DNA from: Druceiella hillmani
Lineage: Eukaryota; Arthropoda; Insecta; Lepidoptera; Hepialidae
Length of the DNA: 64,000 bases
NCBI GenBank assembly: GCA_039881145.1
Contig: JAYKKI010000133.1
Coordinates: forward strand, 3,614,501 to 3,678,500
Direction: 5' to 3'
Shown: in pieces, positions 26,496-40,329 of the stretch
Layout of the letters: every line of letters begins with the position of its first letter
Position numbering within the stretch: the first letter of the stretch is position 1
Made by a program: the position numbers and the translations under genes
The notes under the pieces: generated by a model
Databases searched by the model: none
The model's input: the letters and a program-made list of their open reading frames with translations, nothing else
Told to the model about the DNA's origin: nothing

Positions 26496-29400
26496 TCCTC
26501 AGAACGTGCATGGCCTATATAGGTCATTCCAGTAAATGCTGTAAATGTTGTTTTGAAATTAACATTTAATTGATATACCTTTTTATCCTAATATTTCCCA
26601 TTTATTATAATAGGTGTAAGGAGTGTAAATTTTTTGGTTTTTAATTACTTTCTTTTCCGTAAACCCGCTTTATTACCCACCTGGGTTAGTTTGGACATTA
26701 ACCTGCATTCCCTTTATTCTTTTTGCCAAATTATAAATATTAAAAGTCTCACTCATAGACAGGACACCCTATTATAACCACATACCATTCTGCCCTCTTT
26801 TTGATTCATTATGGAAATACGGTTCTTCTGACTTTTCTTCTTTATCAAACATTTTACGACCAATCTATTTATCTCCTTTTACAGTTCTTCTGAGAATTAA
26901 GGAGATAGAATAGCGGAGTAAATTTCCAGGTATGGACCTGGAAATTTACCCCGCTATTCTGTCTATTTAATTCTCAGAAGAACTGTAAAAGGAGATAAAT
27001 AGATTGGTCGTAAAATGTTTGACAAAGAAGAAAAGTCAGAGTTCTCTTCAACAGTTGCCTACCTTTCTTATCTCTGCACTCTCTACTTCATATTCTATCA
27101 GTTCTATAGTATCTCATTTGCAATTTTCTTCAAGTAGTTCTATGAAATATTCCTTCCATCTCTTCTTGGCTTACTTTCATATATTTCTATTGTGTTTCCA
27201 TTTCTGTCCCTGTAGAGGGCTGTCGGATGTTACGTTTTCGTTTTCGATTACATTCTCCTTTGTGGACTGATTAATACGCATTTAGCAAATACACCCGTTC
27301 TTTGTTTTATGACGAGATCTTAAAAAATAAGGGTAGAGAGCGAACGTAGCAAGAAACTAAGGTAGGAGAATATTTTCCAGAAGACGTTAATTTTGAATGC
27401 CGGATTTAAATTTATAGTTAAATTCAACGGGCAATATGCTTAGCATTGGAAGCAGGAAACATTTTTCAGGACCCAGTTCTGTTAATAGTACATAATTAAT
27501 TAAAGCAAAAAAATATCATTTTATCAAGGTAAGGCATAGTGAATTTAATATAAATAAAAGTATTAAAATGGTATTTTTTCTGTATTGCGCTGAATATTTT
27601 ACATGGTAATAATCTGGATTATTTTCAATTAAACAAAATAAAATATTCATATCATTCAATGACAATTATTTTAACAATTACAAAAGAATATTTGAGAAAA
27701 GCTTTAGACTATTGATTTTAATAAATTAGGATATAATAATTATAATTGAATCTTTTAAGTATTTTGCAATTTTGACCGATCTACTGAACGTATAGAATTC
27801 CAACTTCAAATATTTTAAAATAAAACAGATTTAAATAGGCCGGTATAAAAAGATAGACAGGGAATTATTTTTTGAAAGTTTACAGCAAATAGGCGGGGTA
27901 ATATTGAACCGTGTACTTGAACAGAAAATACTTGACTGGAAAATTTGTGAACAAACATATCTTTATAAACAGGAAAGAACATATGTGAAGGATACTCCGT
28001 AACTCTTATTACCAGTTCATATATAAATTTTATGAAAATTAACATGATCATGCATATTTGACGTAATTTTGTCAAAAATTATTTAAATAGCTAATAACAA
28101 TTTTATTCAAGTGAATTAAACAATGGCAATTGCAATGTATGAGATAAATTTAAGAAATTATATAATTTTTTTGTAGGTTTGTTTTTTTAACTTCAATTAC
28201 TTTATAACAATTAGTTGTTATGGCAAGAAATTATTTTTAAAATAAAGTAAATACCAATTTTATAACTAATCTCAAATTAAATAATTAATTAAAAAAATGC
28301 AATTAACATTAACACAATTTATTAAAAACGAGTTAAATATTTTATTAACATGCCTGAGTATTCAATAATTTGTTTAATTATACTATTTCCATTTTATAAG
28401 TAATACAAATTTATTAACGCACAATTAGCCATACACATTTCATTAAAAAAAATAAGTGAATTTGAAATTTTTATAAGTATGAACTATAATTCATATAAAT
28501 ATTAAAATATTTAGCTCATTTGGTCCAGTATGTTACGAAATATATTAATTTATGAAGCTGTGCGTTCTTGATTCGATACAATGCAAATTTCTACCGCAAA
28601 TAAACATGCAAATGTAAAGTTTAACAAACTTTTTCTCTAATGGTAACATCGAAAACTAGACTTGTTTCCAATCTGCTATAGTCCTCCACATCTATAATAT
28701 ATATTTTACTAGGTGTTTTGGTTGGCGGAGAGAAGACATGGCCTCTGTAGAAATAATTGTGTTTTATGCAATTATATATTGAAGACGACTAAAAATAATT
28801 ATAATTAAAAATAATACTTTGCGTGCATCATGAAACGCTACGTGTTACACTATCAGCTAGTCTGAAAAAAATTCAATGACCTATCAGCTAAGTAATTTTG
28901 ATTAATTTTACTTGTAAGCAAAACTAGAACTCTGATGAAACGGTGAACATAACGGGTACAACTAGGCCATCACATACTGAAATATATACCTATTTGTTCA
29001 TTCCTCATATATTCTTGGCCACGTTAACATCTTATCTCAATTTGCGTGATAAAAGTTACCTTAAAATAATATTTTAGTCACCTTGGAGACTTCGCCATAA
29101 TAGTTATGGAAATGTAGTTTGCAATACCTGATTTTTTTTATTAAATATGCAAATTAATGAAATAATTTCATTGGTCTCCGAACATGGATCCGATATATTT
29201 CGCCCGGTATAATGTATTATTCCGTCCCCAAAATAATTTCAGAAAACTATTTTGTCATATGAAATTGTGCAAGTACACTGAATTATACTTTGGTATTACC
29301 CTTTTAATTACGGCAAGTACTTCGAGTTTGGACAACAATATCAAAAATTAAAAAAATCCTTTAGGACTACATTGAAGACAATATATACACCAATGTATCG

Positions 29401-31890
29401 TTTAAGACTTACGGAGTTAAGGGAAATATTAAACCTGTCATTCGTGAAAGAGAGCCACAAATTTGCGAAATATCAATGAAAAATTTCATCTTAAGATGTC
29501 CGATTGCAAAAGCACTCGAGACAATTATTCGACTTGAGGCATGCAGCACAGAGACCTACTGAGTTTTGAAATAAAGACACATTCCTAAAAATTGAAAAAA
29601 AAGCTACAGTAGCAAGAGTACTACTACAATTTAATGTAAAACTACACCACTCCTTCATTCTTTAACTTTTTTTTATTACAACTTGTTCATTAAAGTTGAA
29701 ATGAATATGATAGGAATCATAAACTTAATGGAATTAATTTATTACAATTTTTTGCCTTCTTTTAACAAAACATCTAACAGCTAATTTGGAATTGTTCCTG
29801 TCTAAGACCAGTAAAAACGTAGTTTTTCAATCAAACGAAAACTTTGTGACTGAAAAAAAAATCTTCATAATTTCCGCCTTATTCGCCAGTGGGAATTTGA
29901 TCTAAAATTTTTGTTCGTTTTGATGTACATGGTACTAAGTGAATTTTCATTTAACTTGGAAACCTGTTTTATTTCTTTGAATTAAATTGTATTAATTGAA
30001 AATTCAAGAATATTAAAAACATCAGCTGACCTAAGGATTATCCATTTATTTAAACCTATTCGGATTAGAACATAAGAAAAATAACACTTTTTTTGTCGAT
30101 ATATCGATAGTCCTATCATATAACAATATACGACAAATTTTCAATGTCTGTCGAATCCAGTCCATCTAAAAATATAAAATTTTCCTTGTATAAAGTACAC
30201 AATAAATTTTGCATGGTAAAATATGCAACATCAAATTTTTATCACGATGAAAATTTATGAGTTTGAATAAACTTTACGTAAACAAATGAAATATCAAATG
30301 TCTTAACATATTCCGACATTACGTGTTAAAACTTTATGACAAGTAGGTAGAATTTCTTGTTTCTTAACCGATGATAGTAACATAAGAAAATACATTTGAA
30401 ATTTTGTATTTTAATGTGTTGTTACTGAAAATATATGAAAGTTTAGTTTTTTACCAGCGTAAACTATAAGCAACCAACAATAGCACATTGTTGGTAATTA
30501 GGCTATTTTGTTCCACTGTTTTTGTTATTTATTTAGAAGAAATATTGTCATTAAAAGAGAATCGGTGAATATATATAGAAACTAGTCTAGGAACCAATAA
30601 AAACAACCTGTACGTCATTATAAAGCTATTTTAATTTACTGCAATAAATAGTATGGCACCTAATTTCAAGTCGCTATGTAAAAATTTCTGGTGCCGCATT
30701 TCTCCCGTGATTTTCAATTATTTAATTTTTTTAGTTGGTTATTTCATTTGGTTATTTCATAAAACAAATACAAGTCATGATAATACAACATTATATGAGG
30801 TTTATACTAGCCAGATTTGTATCCTAATATTCTCACATCCAGACACTCAATCTACCTAGAGTTATGATACATATAAAGATTGATTAAAAACCATAGATAT
30901 AATAATTAGATACAAAATAATATTGATAATTTAACAATAGCCGTAAACAGATTACAAATTTTCATAAAATTAATTAAATGACATGAAATAACAAGATTGT
31001 TGAATAACATAAATAATAATTTACATATTAATTATAAAAACAAAATTGAGGAATACCAAAATTTAAAATTAATATTAATTACTTTCTCGTGTGAAAATAC
31101 AAATAATAATTGTATTAACAATGACGATATACAAAATAACAGAAATATTTAAAAATTAATTACTGCAAAATATAGAAAAAATTAAAAATAATCATCATAA
31201 GGATCGGGTGACAGAAATTATAATCAACTAAATAACAATCGTCAAAGAGATTACGAATTTTCAGAGTTAACATTAGTTTGTTTTTTTAATTAACAGATTG
31301 ACCGTCAAACAATATTCCAGAAATGGACAGTTTGTATTGGGATGGAAAACTAGCAAAAATATGAACGAAATGGAATAGAACGAGGCCATTTAATGCATAT
31401 AGCGGAAGAGCCTAGACGGAAGGGGAGCGGAGGGATGGGCAGTCCTCTGCTAGCCTTAGTCAATATAATTAACGTTTTAGGAGATGCAAATCCCGCCCAC
31501 AAAACTAGGACGTCAAACACAGTTAACTACCGAGCAAGCCAATAAGCCCAGGTTAGAATATAACGTTGGGTCGTGGAAGTGGTTAATAGGTGAGTTCAAA
31601 GTGATTATGTACTATTACGCTAAGATTATTTAATACCACTTTACGGAAATTATTCCCAAATTTTAGAATAGCTCGTGCTTTGATAAATGCTTTTCACATT
31701 CCCGTTGTTGATATTGTAAATGAGGTCGCAATATTGGATTCTATAAATCAAAGGAGTCACTTACCAAATCATCTGTATTATTACGTGAATAATAAGTATC
31801 TAAAGAGACAAAAAAGTTGGTTTTCAATAGACTAAATCCGAATAATCCGCAAGTAAAGGAATTTTCTTACCTTACGTAGATTAAAATCAC
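26496..31890. other. AT-rich sequence without recognised genes
   Basis: Apart from the palindrome at 26,827-27,040 I see no transposon signature, long open frame or RNA gene in this 5.4 kb. Small higher-complexity patches occur at 27,300-27,500, 29,370-29,570 and 31,390-31,560, the last GC-rich. None gives a protein match that I can name. Short stop-free frames here are hydrophobic and AT-driven. Confidence 0.5.
26827..27040. repeat. Near-perfect 214-bp palindrome, 105-bp arms, 4-nt loop
   Basis: The left arm 26,827-26,931 and right arm 26,936-27,040 are gap-free reverse complements with about five mismatches, around the loop ATGG. The sequence is mixed-composition, not microsatellite. It lies just past the end of unit B. 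High arm identity means it formed recently compared with the surrounding duplication. No terminal motif of a known foldback transposon is recognised. Confidence 0.95.
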
Positions 31891-32010
31891 AATGCTTATG
31901 TTATTATCATACAACTTAAAACTCGTAAACTTTCACTGAAGTAAACATATAAATAATGAACCGTACTTGATTGAAGTCTTTGAAGATAAACTACTAACCC
32001 ATTTATATCT

Positions 32011-32356
32011 TTATAATGAATAGCAAAGTTTTGGTTATTAGGAGTATGTATGCAATGAAGACGTATAAGAATAAAAATACATTTTATTTGACAGAAATCG
32101 AGAAGGCACGAATGCAATATGTCAATATTTCTCAAGTTGTTTGATTCAGCTGTACATAGCCAGTTATAATGAAAAGCAAAGTTTTGGTTATTAGGACTAT
32201 GTATAATGAATAGCAAAGTTTTGGTTATTAGGATTATGTATGCAATGAAGAACCTATAAGAATAAAAATACATTTTATGTGACAGAAATCGAGAAGGCAC
32301 GGATGCAATATGTCAATATTACTCCAGTTGTTTAACTCAGCGGCAAATAGGCAGTT
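32011..32356. repeat. Tandem repeat: two 150-bp copies plus a 37-bp partial copy
   Basis: Copies at 32,011-32,163 and 32,202-32,356 are nearly identical and share AGCAAAGTTTTGGTTATTAG. A partial third copy at 32,164-32,201 joins them. The open minus-strand frame of 134 codons here reads the same peptide repeatedly and is a by-product. Confidence 0.9.
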
Positions 32357-32845
32357 GTGCCCATATGGTATCCGTAGTGTGGAACTTGTCATTTCACAGT
32401 TATCGACCTTTCAGGGTTTTAATGGACGTTATTGTAGATAATGGTATATAAAATACAGCAATAATAATTATTACGCTGTGTTTTTACTTAATCTACTTGT
32501 TTCTCCATTTGCTAATAACTTGACACAAAAAGTAAACTGTGAAATAACACACCCACTCTTTTTTCAAAGAAATTTTAAATCAGCCGCAGTAATACCTCTT
32601 ATAGTATAATTAAAAGATTTCAAATGACATATGTGTGATCCTTATTGGTCTTGCCAACTATTTTCTTCGATCCTCTTTGCATATATTATGTAAGTCGATC
32701 GCTTAAATTTATAGAGTTAAATTTTGATTACAATATACCAATGTGAGGAAATTAAGATAAACTTTATTTTTCATGTTCCATCATAAAACGCAAAAAAGGG
32801 AATATTGTATAAATAATAAGGGTATATTGAAATCACTTCATTATA

Positions 32846-33009
32846 TATTACCTTTGCCTTTAGGGTGAAAGTTACATTAAATTTATTTCAGTCAGTCTGA
32901 CATGTTTACGTCTTACTGATAGATATCCATCTATCAATAAGACGTAAATATCTCGGTCTGACTGATATAAGTTTAATGCAAATTTTACCCCAAAGGAACA
33001 AGTAATAGA
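32846..33009. repeat. Imperfect hairpin with about 80-bp arms
   Basis: The arms on either side of loop 32,925-32,928 are complementary at about 80% with small indels, and the best stretch is around GACGTAAA/TTTACGTC. It could be an old foldback, a small non-autonomous element or a structured RNA. Nothing distinguishes these. Confidence 0.75.
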
Positions 33010-33939
33010 AAGTTTCTTATATTTGCTCCTTCAGCTGTATCGTGTTTTTACTGCTTTACAGCTTTTTCCTTTTTCTTTTTTTTTTGGTTCCTAAAAACAA
33101 AATGGTATAGACATAAACAATATGTCAGTCTGACTCACAAAATTTTCTTTAATGGAAATTATTCGAATGTAATAAGCGTGTTCTTTTTCAGAGTTTCCAT
33201 TTTTTATAGAAAATGACAGAACTGTCTAGAGCACATCAAAATAAGTTGTGGTTAAACTTTGTAAATATATGTAGCTACGCACTACTCTAACAACTTCTCG
33301 CACCAATGCCGGTGCCCACGTATCACTACACAGGCTTCGTAATGATCGGGATGGAATGATCCACTCTCTAGACATATTCGCCAGCTCGTTATTTCATTAG
33401 AAGCAGTCAATTCGACGAATACTATACATCCTTGATTCTCTTGAAACCATTAATATTACATTTTCTTTTGTTTAATCTATGTGAGAAAATTTAGTGCTTT
33501 CAATTTTTCCTAAAATAATTTTATTGGTTCTGTTGCTATTGTATTTTTAAAATATTATTATTATTTCCTCTATTACTGTTGATTATTATGGTAATTTTTT
33601 TAATGTATGTTTGAATATTATAATTTTAAATATTTATTTTTTTGTTTTTCCTATACTAGATATTATATAATTTAATTTATAATATGACAACATTTTTGGG
33701 TAATTAATGTATTATTGTAATATTTATATAAGATTGAGAATACATGTAGGCGAAACTTTATTTTGATGTAGGAATGTTAAGATACAAGTTAATCTAAGAC
33801 AGGAAATACTCACTTATTGTATCTCATTATGATTTGTATCTATTATTTCCCCATAAACTATAAATAAATTAATAAAAATAAACTACTACGTATCGCATCA
33901 ATATTTACTAGAACATGGAATGGACAAGAAAGCATATAC

Positions 33940-34860
33940 GTTATTGTCTTGTTGCCATTGAGATTACTCAGTGGCTGTAGCTACGCAAGACTTCTTCCTA
34001 GCGAACGACCAGTTAATGTAGGCTTTTAAAGAATTAATTGAAAGAGATCCCCGCCTTACCTGTCGTTGCCTGACAGAAAAATCTTAGTGACAGTCATGTG
34101 AAATGCCAATACACTTGCATTAACTGGATAAAGTAGGTAAGCTAGTGTGTGTATACAACATACCCTGACCACCGCGTAGACCAATGTGCCATTATAAATA
34201 TGAATCGTCTTTCCCTTAACTGCATCCAGTACTGGCTTGAACAGTTTATAACCGGAGAGGAAAAGTGGATTCTATACGTAAAGAATATGCGAAAGTACCA
34301 ATGGCTAAGCTTACACGAAAAGCCGAAACCGACTCTAAAAACTGAACTTCATCACAAGAAAGTTTTGTTATTTATTTGGTGGAAATTAAAACGGATTTAG
34401 TATTAATAGCTACTGCCAGAATATACCACAATAGAATCAACGTGACTAACTTCGCAAGGAAATACATAACAAACGTAAAGACTACTCAAGTGTATTCCCT
34501 TCGCGATAACGCCCGGACGCACATACTTTAAATCGCTGTCAGAAGTAATTAGATTTTGATTCTGCCAAATCCATCATATTCCCTTAATAGATTTTTACTT
34601 ATGTCGGTCTTTGAATAATCATATCCAGGGCAAAAATGTTTATTATGAAGAAGAGTTGTCAGATTTTCTTAATAAGTTTCTTGAGTCACAGCCCCAAAAT
34701 GATTACACAGAAGGAATGTACCCTCAACCTACACGTCGACAATGATTTGTAGATAATAATGGTGCTTATTATGTGCAAGAATGACTAGCAATTACCTGTG
34801 ATTGAAAAAAGGTTCTAATTATAACGCTCAATACTTTCTTACCGACCCAATATTATTTCG
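33940..34860 (+). mobile_element. Mariner element, degenerate
   Basis: The extent is judged from the transposase relic, and clear terminal inverted repeats and TA target duplications were not found. It is different in sequence from the mariner-like copy at 8,572-9,849 and belongs to the classic DD34D mariner type. Confidence 0.7.
34025..34783 (+). pseudogene. Mariner (DD34D-type) transposase, disrupted
   Basis: Fragments in order are E-R-D-P-R-L-T-C-R in the DNA-binding half (from 34,037), then an open stretch at 34,149-34,400 with I-T-G-E-E-K-W-I-L-Y and P-K-P-T-L-K, L-H-H-K-K-V, W-W. After a frame break come R-D-N-A-R-T-H (34,502 on), P-N-P-S-Y-S-L-N (34,565-34,588), N-N-H-I-Q-G-K-N and a C-terminal D-N-N-G-A-Y-Y-V ending at the stop near 34,783. 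The family's first catalytic Asp (normally T-G-D-E-K-W) is Glu (34,257-34,259) and the third (normally S-P-D) is Asn (34,586-34,588). The middle one is kept. Several stops and shifts show that it is dead. Confidence 0.85.
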
Positions 34861-35779
34861 ATAGTTTTTACATTTATGACAAATTAAAAAACACTAGAAT
34901 GAATAATGGTCCCTTTATTCACTTATTTATTTAAAAAAAGCCCCAAAATAGAGATACAAAATATATTAAATATTTCGTGAGAAGAATTGGTTTTAAAATC
35001 AATATATTGTTAGTTACTGATAAATTTTAAAAAAATTATGTTCTCTCACTTTATATACACCTTGGATTTTTTGTTTTTTGTTACCTATTCATTGAGATCT
35101 CCATATGAAGTACGTAACTGCAAAGTTTTATGCGATTTTAAACCTGTTGGTCTGAAATTTTAGAAACTGTAATCATTATAAATTCACCTTAATAATTACT
35201 CCAATTAATTTTTTTGAGACAGACGAGCGGATATAAAATAATATTATATGTTTTCACTACGAACGTTAAGAAAGATATAAAATCTCTTAAAAATGCAGTA
35301 CGGTAATTTTCATTCGCCTATCGAATAATACTTGATACATTTTAATTTTTATCTTTCGAAGGCATTCAAAATTATTTCCATGCAATTAAATAAATTTCTA
35401 GCTCTTGTGGAAGCGGTATAAACATTTCGAAGTCTAAACGTTTCACGAGAGTGTTTTAACATTTTCCTAACTTTATAATATCAGCAAATATATATAGAAG
35501 GCTCAGAAAACAATGAAGATAAATGGAATCTTGTAAACGGATCGTGAGATCGGAAGAGTCACATGTGGTGGAATATTTATTATATATTGATGACGAATCT
35601 AAGAATATTCATAACACTTCGTAAGATTACGACAAATATATGAATATTAATACAATTAATATCTTTTTAATATCTAGAAACAGAGACAACAAACATTTAT
35701 CATGTTTGTTTTAATGAAAGAAGAGAAAACAAAGGATAATCTATTTAAAAGTAATCAGAATAAATAACATTTCTATCCC

Positions 35780-36038
35780 GAATTAAATTAAATTATGTGA
35801 TGTAGTATTATTTCTACTTTCTTTAAGTTCTTTACCACGACCTAGGTTTTGTTGTATTACATTTTCAGGTGGGTTGTAAGTAAAGAATCTTTGCTAAAAG
35901 CCCACCTGAAGATGTTGTAATACAACGAAACCTAGGTAGTGGTAAAGAACTTAAAGAAAGTAGAAATAATACTACATCACGCAGTTTTATTTGATTGTGA
36001 ATAATGAATTTCTACAAAATTAACGCCAAATATATTTA
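35780..36038. mobile_element. Foldback element copy P1 (hammerhead-like family)
   Basis: The inverted arms contain GATGTAGTATTATTTCTAC, CTTTAAGTTCTTTACCACGA and a CCTAGG core on both sides of a short AT-rich centre (about 35,870-35,900). The right side continues into the family's asymmetric tail GAATTTCTACAAAATTAACG. The plus-strand motif at 35,903-35,942 keeps the CTGAAGA box and stem, but has GTA where others have GTC. The minus-strand motif in the left arm is degraded. Confidence 0.9.
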
Positions 36039-36433
36039 ATATTTCTGTCGAGTATGTTGAGGAAAACACCTTTCACATAACAGAAAAAAATTCTTTCGGA
36101 AAAACAACCAATGAAAATTCACAGCACAATTTTTGTTGGCACGATATAAATAACTACTACACGTGGAATAATTGAAAAGTGTCAAATTAAGTGAACGAAT
36201 ATATCATCATGTCAAAAGTTTTTGAATTTGTATTAAGGCATATAAAATGCTGAGAATTTGTTAGAACGTTGCATAGAAGATTTTATGTATGTAGTATTTT
36301 ATGATGTATACTTTTACTATAATAAAAGTCACACAATTTCCACCACTTGAGCTTAAAGATAAATATTTAGTGTTAACAAGCCTACGAAATTACACCATCA
36401 AATACAGCAAAAATATTTAGTGAAGTTCATATT

Positions 36434-36492
36434 AATATTCTTTAAATCATATTAAATTATCATTCATAATTTAATATGATTTGAAGGATATT
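36434..36492. repeat. Hairpin with 26-bp arms
   Basis: 36,434-36,459 and 36,467-36,492 are complementary with two mismatches around a 7-nt loop. A third related copy of the arm follows at about 36,510-36,535. It is AT-rich and of unknown function. Confidence 0.75.
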
Positions 36493-36539
36493 AGCATCGA
36501 TTCCATATAATATCTTTCAAATCATATACTATTATCTGT

Positions 36540-39500
36540 AGAATCATCTTCTCTATCACTTAAATGCACACTTTTCATGTATAAAAGGTGTTTCCTATGC
36601 AGAACATAATAACATCTTTATATTGGAACTTTGAAAAAAGACCACGTACGTATTACGGGCTAACTGTAAATTGAATAAATTTCACTGCTCACCTCATAAA
36701 TTTTCAAACCTTAACCTAAACTTTGTTATCCAAAACGATTACATGATATTTAGAGTTGTAGTTTGTTATATTTTACTTGAATATAACATAGTATTTTTTA
36801 AATGTATTTGCTAGTTGTAATGTATTAACGCTAATTAATAATATAAAAAAAATCAACCAAGAAATTTAATAAACGAAGAAAAATTTTCAAATCAATTGCA
36901 ATACTAATAATAATATTTAGAAGTTACAATTGAAGACAAAAATGTATATATTGGTTTCACATGCATTCTTTTACTACTAATTTAAAGCATTTCCTTTGAA
37001 AGTCCATATTTTTAGATGAATGTTTTACAAAGTTCGGACACTTAAAAATAAAGAAGTGCATAAATCTTTGTGATCCAACTTTAACAAATTTACAAATATC
37101 ACTTCAAGTGCAATATTACACTCAAACAAAATTTGAAAAGGACGTCGATGAATCGTCACAAGTACAGTGCTACAATTATTTCACCAATTCAAAGTGACTT
37201 AATCAACATGGCTGCCGTGTCACCGTGACGTTTTGATAGAGTAATTATACATTGGACCTGCAGGAATAAACCTATCGGTGCTTGTTATGAACGTCCTGCC
37301 GTTAATTTGACTAAATGTCGCTAATAATACACCGCCATATTAATTGAGATATTTAACAACAAAAACAAAAAATAAATAAATCTTTTCTTTCGTAGAAAAT
37401 GTGCTATCAATTAATTTTTTTTTCTAATCTGTTAATGACGACATTTTAAAGGGAAAGTATTATTTCACTGCAAATGTTACATAAAATTGCAGAATATAGG
37501 CAAAAACCTATACATTGTGAAGGAAGGTATAGTGGCTCAAAGATCGTGGGAAAATGTAGTCAAAAGTTTATCATATAGACGACTTCAGTTATTTAGATTA
37601 CTTCAGTTTCAAATTAAAGGTCACTTAAATTGTATTTTGTATGGGTGCGTAACTTAATTATAATTTAGTTAGTGGTGTTCATCATATCGACAATGATGTC
37701 AATAACCTAAGAATATACGTCTAGCACACCTTTACATACTATACTAGATGGTGCAAAGCTCCCATCAAGTTCAATTGCTGAATTGAGTTGTCAAGTTTTA
37801 AAATGTGTTAATATGATTTTTTATCCAAATTTATATTAACATCAAACAATTTCTTAAATTATTAGCTATTGTTAAATTATATAGTATTTACAATTTTCAT
37901 ATTTTTGCCAACCATATAGTTCAATACACAAACATCTATGCAAAGCAGATCGTAATATGTTATAAGATAACATTAAAAATAACAATATGTTCTCGAATTT
38001 TCAAGCCATCGTAATATTTAAATAAAATATCGACCAAATAATTGTTGAATGCATATACATTTAGGATTCTGTTTTAATTAGAAATATAACTCACGATGTT
38101 AAAATATTCATACATTCTATAATCATATAAATTTGACGACATAACGAAACCCAAAAAAATCAGTTGAAATAATTGTTGAGGTTATTGTGACATTTTTCAC
38201 ATTTTTGAAACGTGCGATTGAAAAATAAAGCGGTAACGCGGGGTATAAATTAATCTACCTAAAAATATTACGTAAATATTTTAATTGCATTTGAAAGATT
38301 TATTCACTTATACTCCATTCGATATGTTCCATGACTAGGAGGGTATCTCAAAAATTAATATTTTCTATACTTTGAAAAAATATATAGCTACAGTTTTATG
38401 ATATATGTGCTGTAAATGGATGAACAAATATAATGAAATTATAAGGTTCCTAAGTTTCTAAAGAACTCTAAAAAGAGAAGCTTAAATTTCAATTGGTATA
38501 GAATTGATTGCACTAAAAAATCCTAAGCGCAATACTTTTTTAGAAAAAATCAGTAGTATGACTTAGGCTGGTGAAAACGTTAGTTAAATACCACTACGTA
38601 AACTTTATAAAGCATGCTAGTTTAACGTCATAAATTAAATAGTAATTTTGAATATATGAAATGGTAAACTTGTAAAATGTACGTCTATCTGGATTATTCA
38701 CATATCTAGTGTCACAGTCAAGAACAGAATATGTAACCACTATTCTAATTATCCTTATTTTAACGAAATTTACTCTGTGACGATAATCACCGGACACGTT
38801 GCAAAAAAGAATTTTAACTGTGTTTATTTCTATATGTGGTGTACGATTCGTCTCTTTCGGTGAATATATTTTGGTACGCATTTATCTTGAAACTAAAAAT
38901 CACACGAAATATATCACCGTTTATGTCGACTCAGACAAATTACGTTTTATGAATAATTAGCAAAATTTTTTAATGAGGTAGAAATTTAAGTTAATCATAA
39001 AAAGTCATACAACGCTCTAGAGTACTTTCGTTAACAGTAAACATAAAGAGATTGCGCGTAATATTTGTTTGTTTTCTTCAGAAATAAAGACGCACACAGC
39101 CGCCGGTATAAGGGCACTCTGTAGAAAACCCTGGAGACTCGGAAAATTACACAAATCACGTGTAATTGCGTTCGCTTCTGTTTAACGCAGGCCAGAGTGA
39201 TTTTGTTACACGTGCAAAGGCAAAGCTGGATGAAAGTCTGCTTAGTACTTGTATCTTAATTTGGTATCTTAATTTTACTTTTTCAGTACTTTTTATATTA
39301 ACACTCTTTTTAGAATTTCCCAATTTATATATATCTTAAGGACAGGGTGTACTCCAGGAAATATTTCGTTTCGTGGCAGACTTAAATCTGCGCACAGCCC
39401 TGGTGATGCTGTGTGACTGTTATTGCGTGCGTTACACGTACAGCTCAGCGCAATGCGAGATCCCATTAAGACACTTTTCAAATTATATCGACTGTTATAG

Positions 39501-39930
39501 TGAATATTAAAATTCATTTTCCGTTATAATTTTTTGTCAATCTTTTGATACGGGATACGAATTCAACCTTCGATATCTATTCCTCTAATATAATCACAAA
39601 TTTAGGTGTTTTTGGTGCAAAACACATAACAGAACTAGTTTCAGGGAATCCTATATAATATAAAATAATGTACATGGCAAGCATTTGGTAAGATAAAAAT
39701 AAAATTCCTAAAAAAACAATTGAATTATTGTTGTGACAAAAAAACCTCATTTCATTATTAACAATTTTATAAATATGCTACACCAATATTAATACAACAT
39801 TAAAATTAACAAAATAATTTATTAATTATAACAAAATAATAAATTTGTTATGTTGTAAATGAAATTATCAAAAACCTATCAAACTTTTATATCTTCAAAT
39901 AGTAGATAAATGGTAGTTGCTAGTTAGCCA
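36540..39930. other. AT-rich sequence without recognised genes
   Basis: No family-level signature is seen. Two GC-richer patches occur (39,060-39,250 and 39,360-39,480). The second lies in a short minus-strand open frame with four cysteines and no recognisable fold. A 95-codon minus-strand frame at 38,594-38,881 is unsupported by composition or similarity. Confidence 0.4.
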
Positions 39931-39933
39931 ACT

Positions 39934-39974
39934 AAGTTACGTTTTGTGACTAAATAAGTCAAAAAACGTAACTT
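39934..39974. repeat. Hairpin with 18-bp arms, 5-nt loop
   Basis: 39,934-39,951 pairs with 39,957-39,974 with one mismatch. It is one of the short snap-back repeats in the window. Confidence 0.8.
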
Positions 39975-40329
39975 CTCACTTAGCACCATTAGACCTCAAC
40001 ATCATGCAGATATTCACTAAAACAAAGTATATGTAGCGTAGTATTCATTAATTTATAAAACTATTATAATTTGTAACGCTTTTCCACTGCTCAAAATCCA
40101 CGCTACCCACGAAACATAATTATATTACATTCTTTTTATGACAATGATTTAAATTATTTTCTTCCCCCTATTTCCAATAATTTGTATTGAATTACAAATT
40201 TTTCTAATATTTTATTATAAAATGTTACTGAAATGATCATTTCACTAGAAATAATGTAAATTAGAAATAACATTTCTAATTTTGATGTATGTTTTACAGA
40301 TCTGTAAAAGTTCAACAATCGATATTTGT

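Noticed and set aside
31896..32300. 134-codon minus-strand frame with internal repeats
   Set aside because: It follows from the tandem DNA duplication at 32,011-32,356. No domain is present and no second strand-specific signal is seen.
33290..33370. 5S or other rRNA fragment in a GC-richer patch
   Set aside because: It does not match the 5S internal control region or any rRNA segment that I recognise.
38594..38881. 95-codon minus-strand frame as a LINE fragment
   Set aside because: No reverse-transcriptase or endonuclease motif, and no repeat context.
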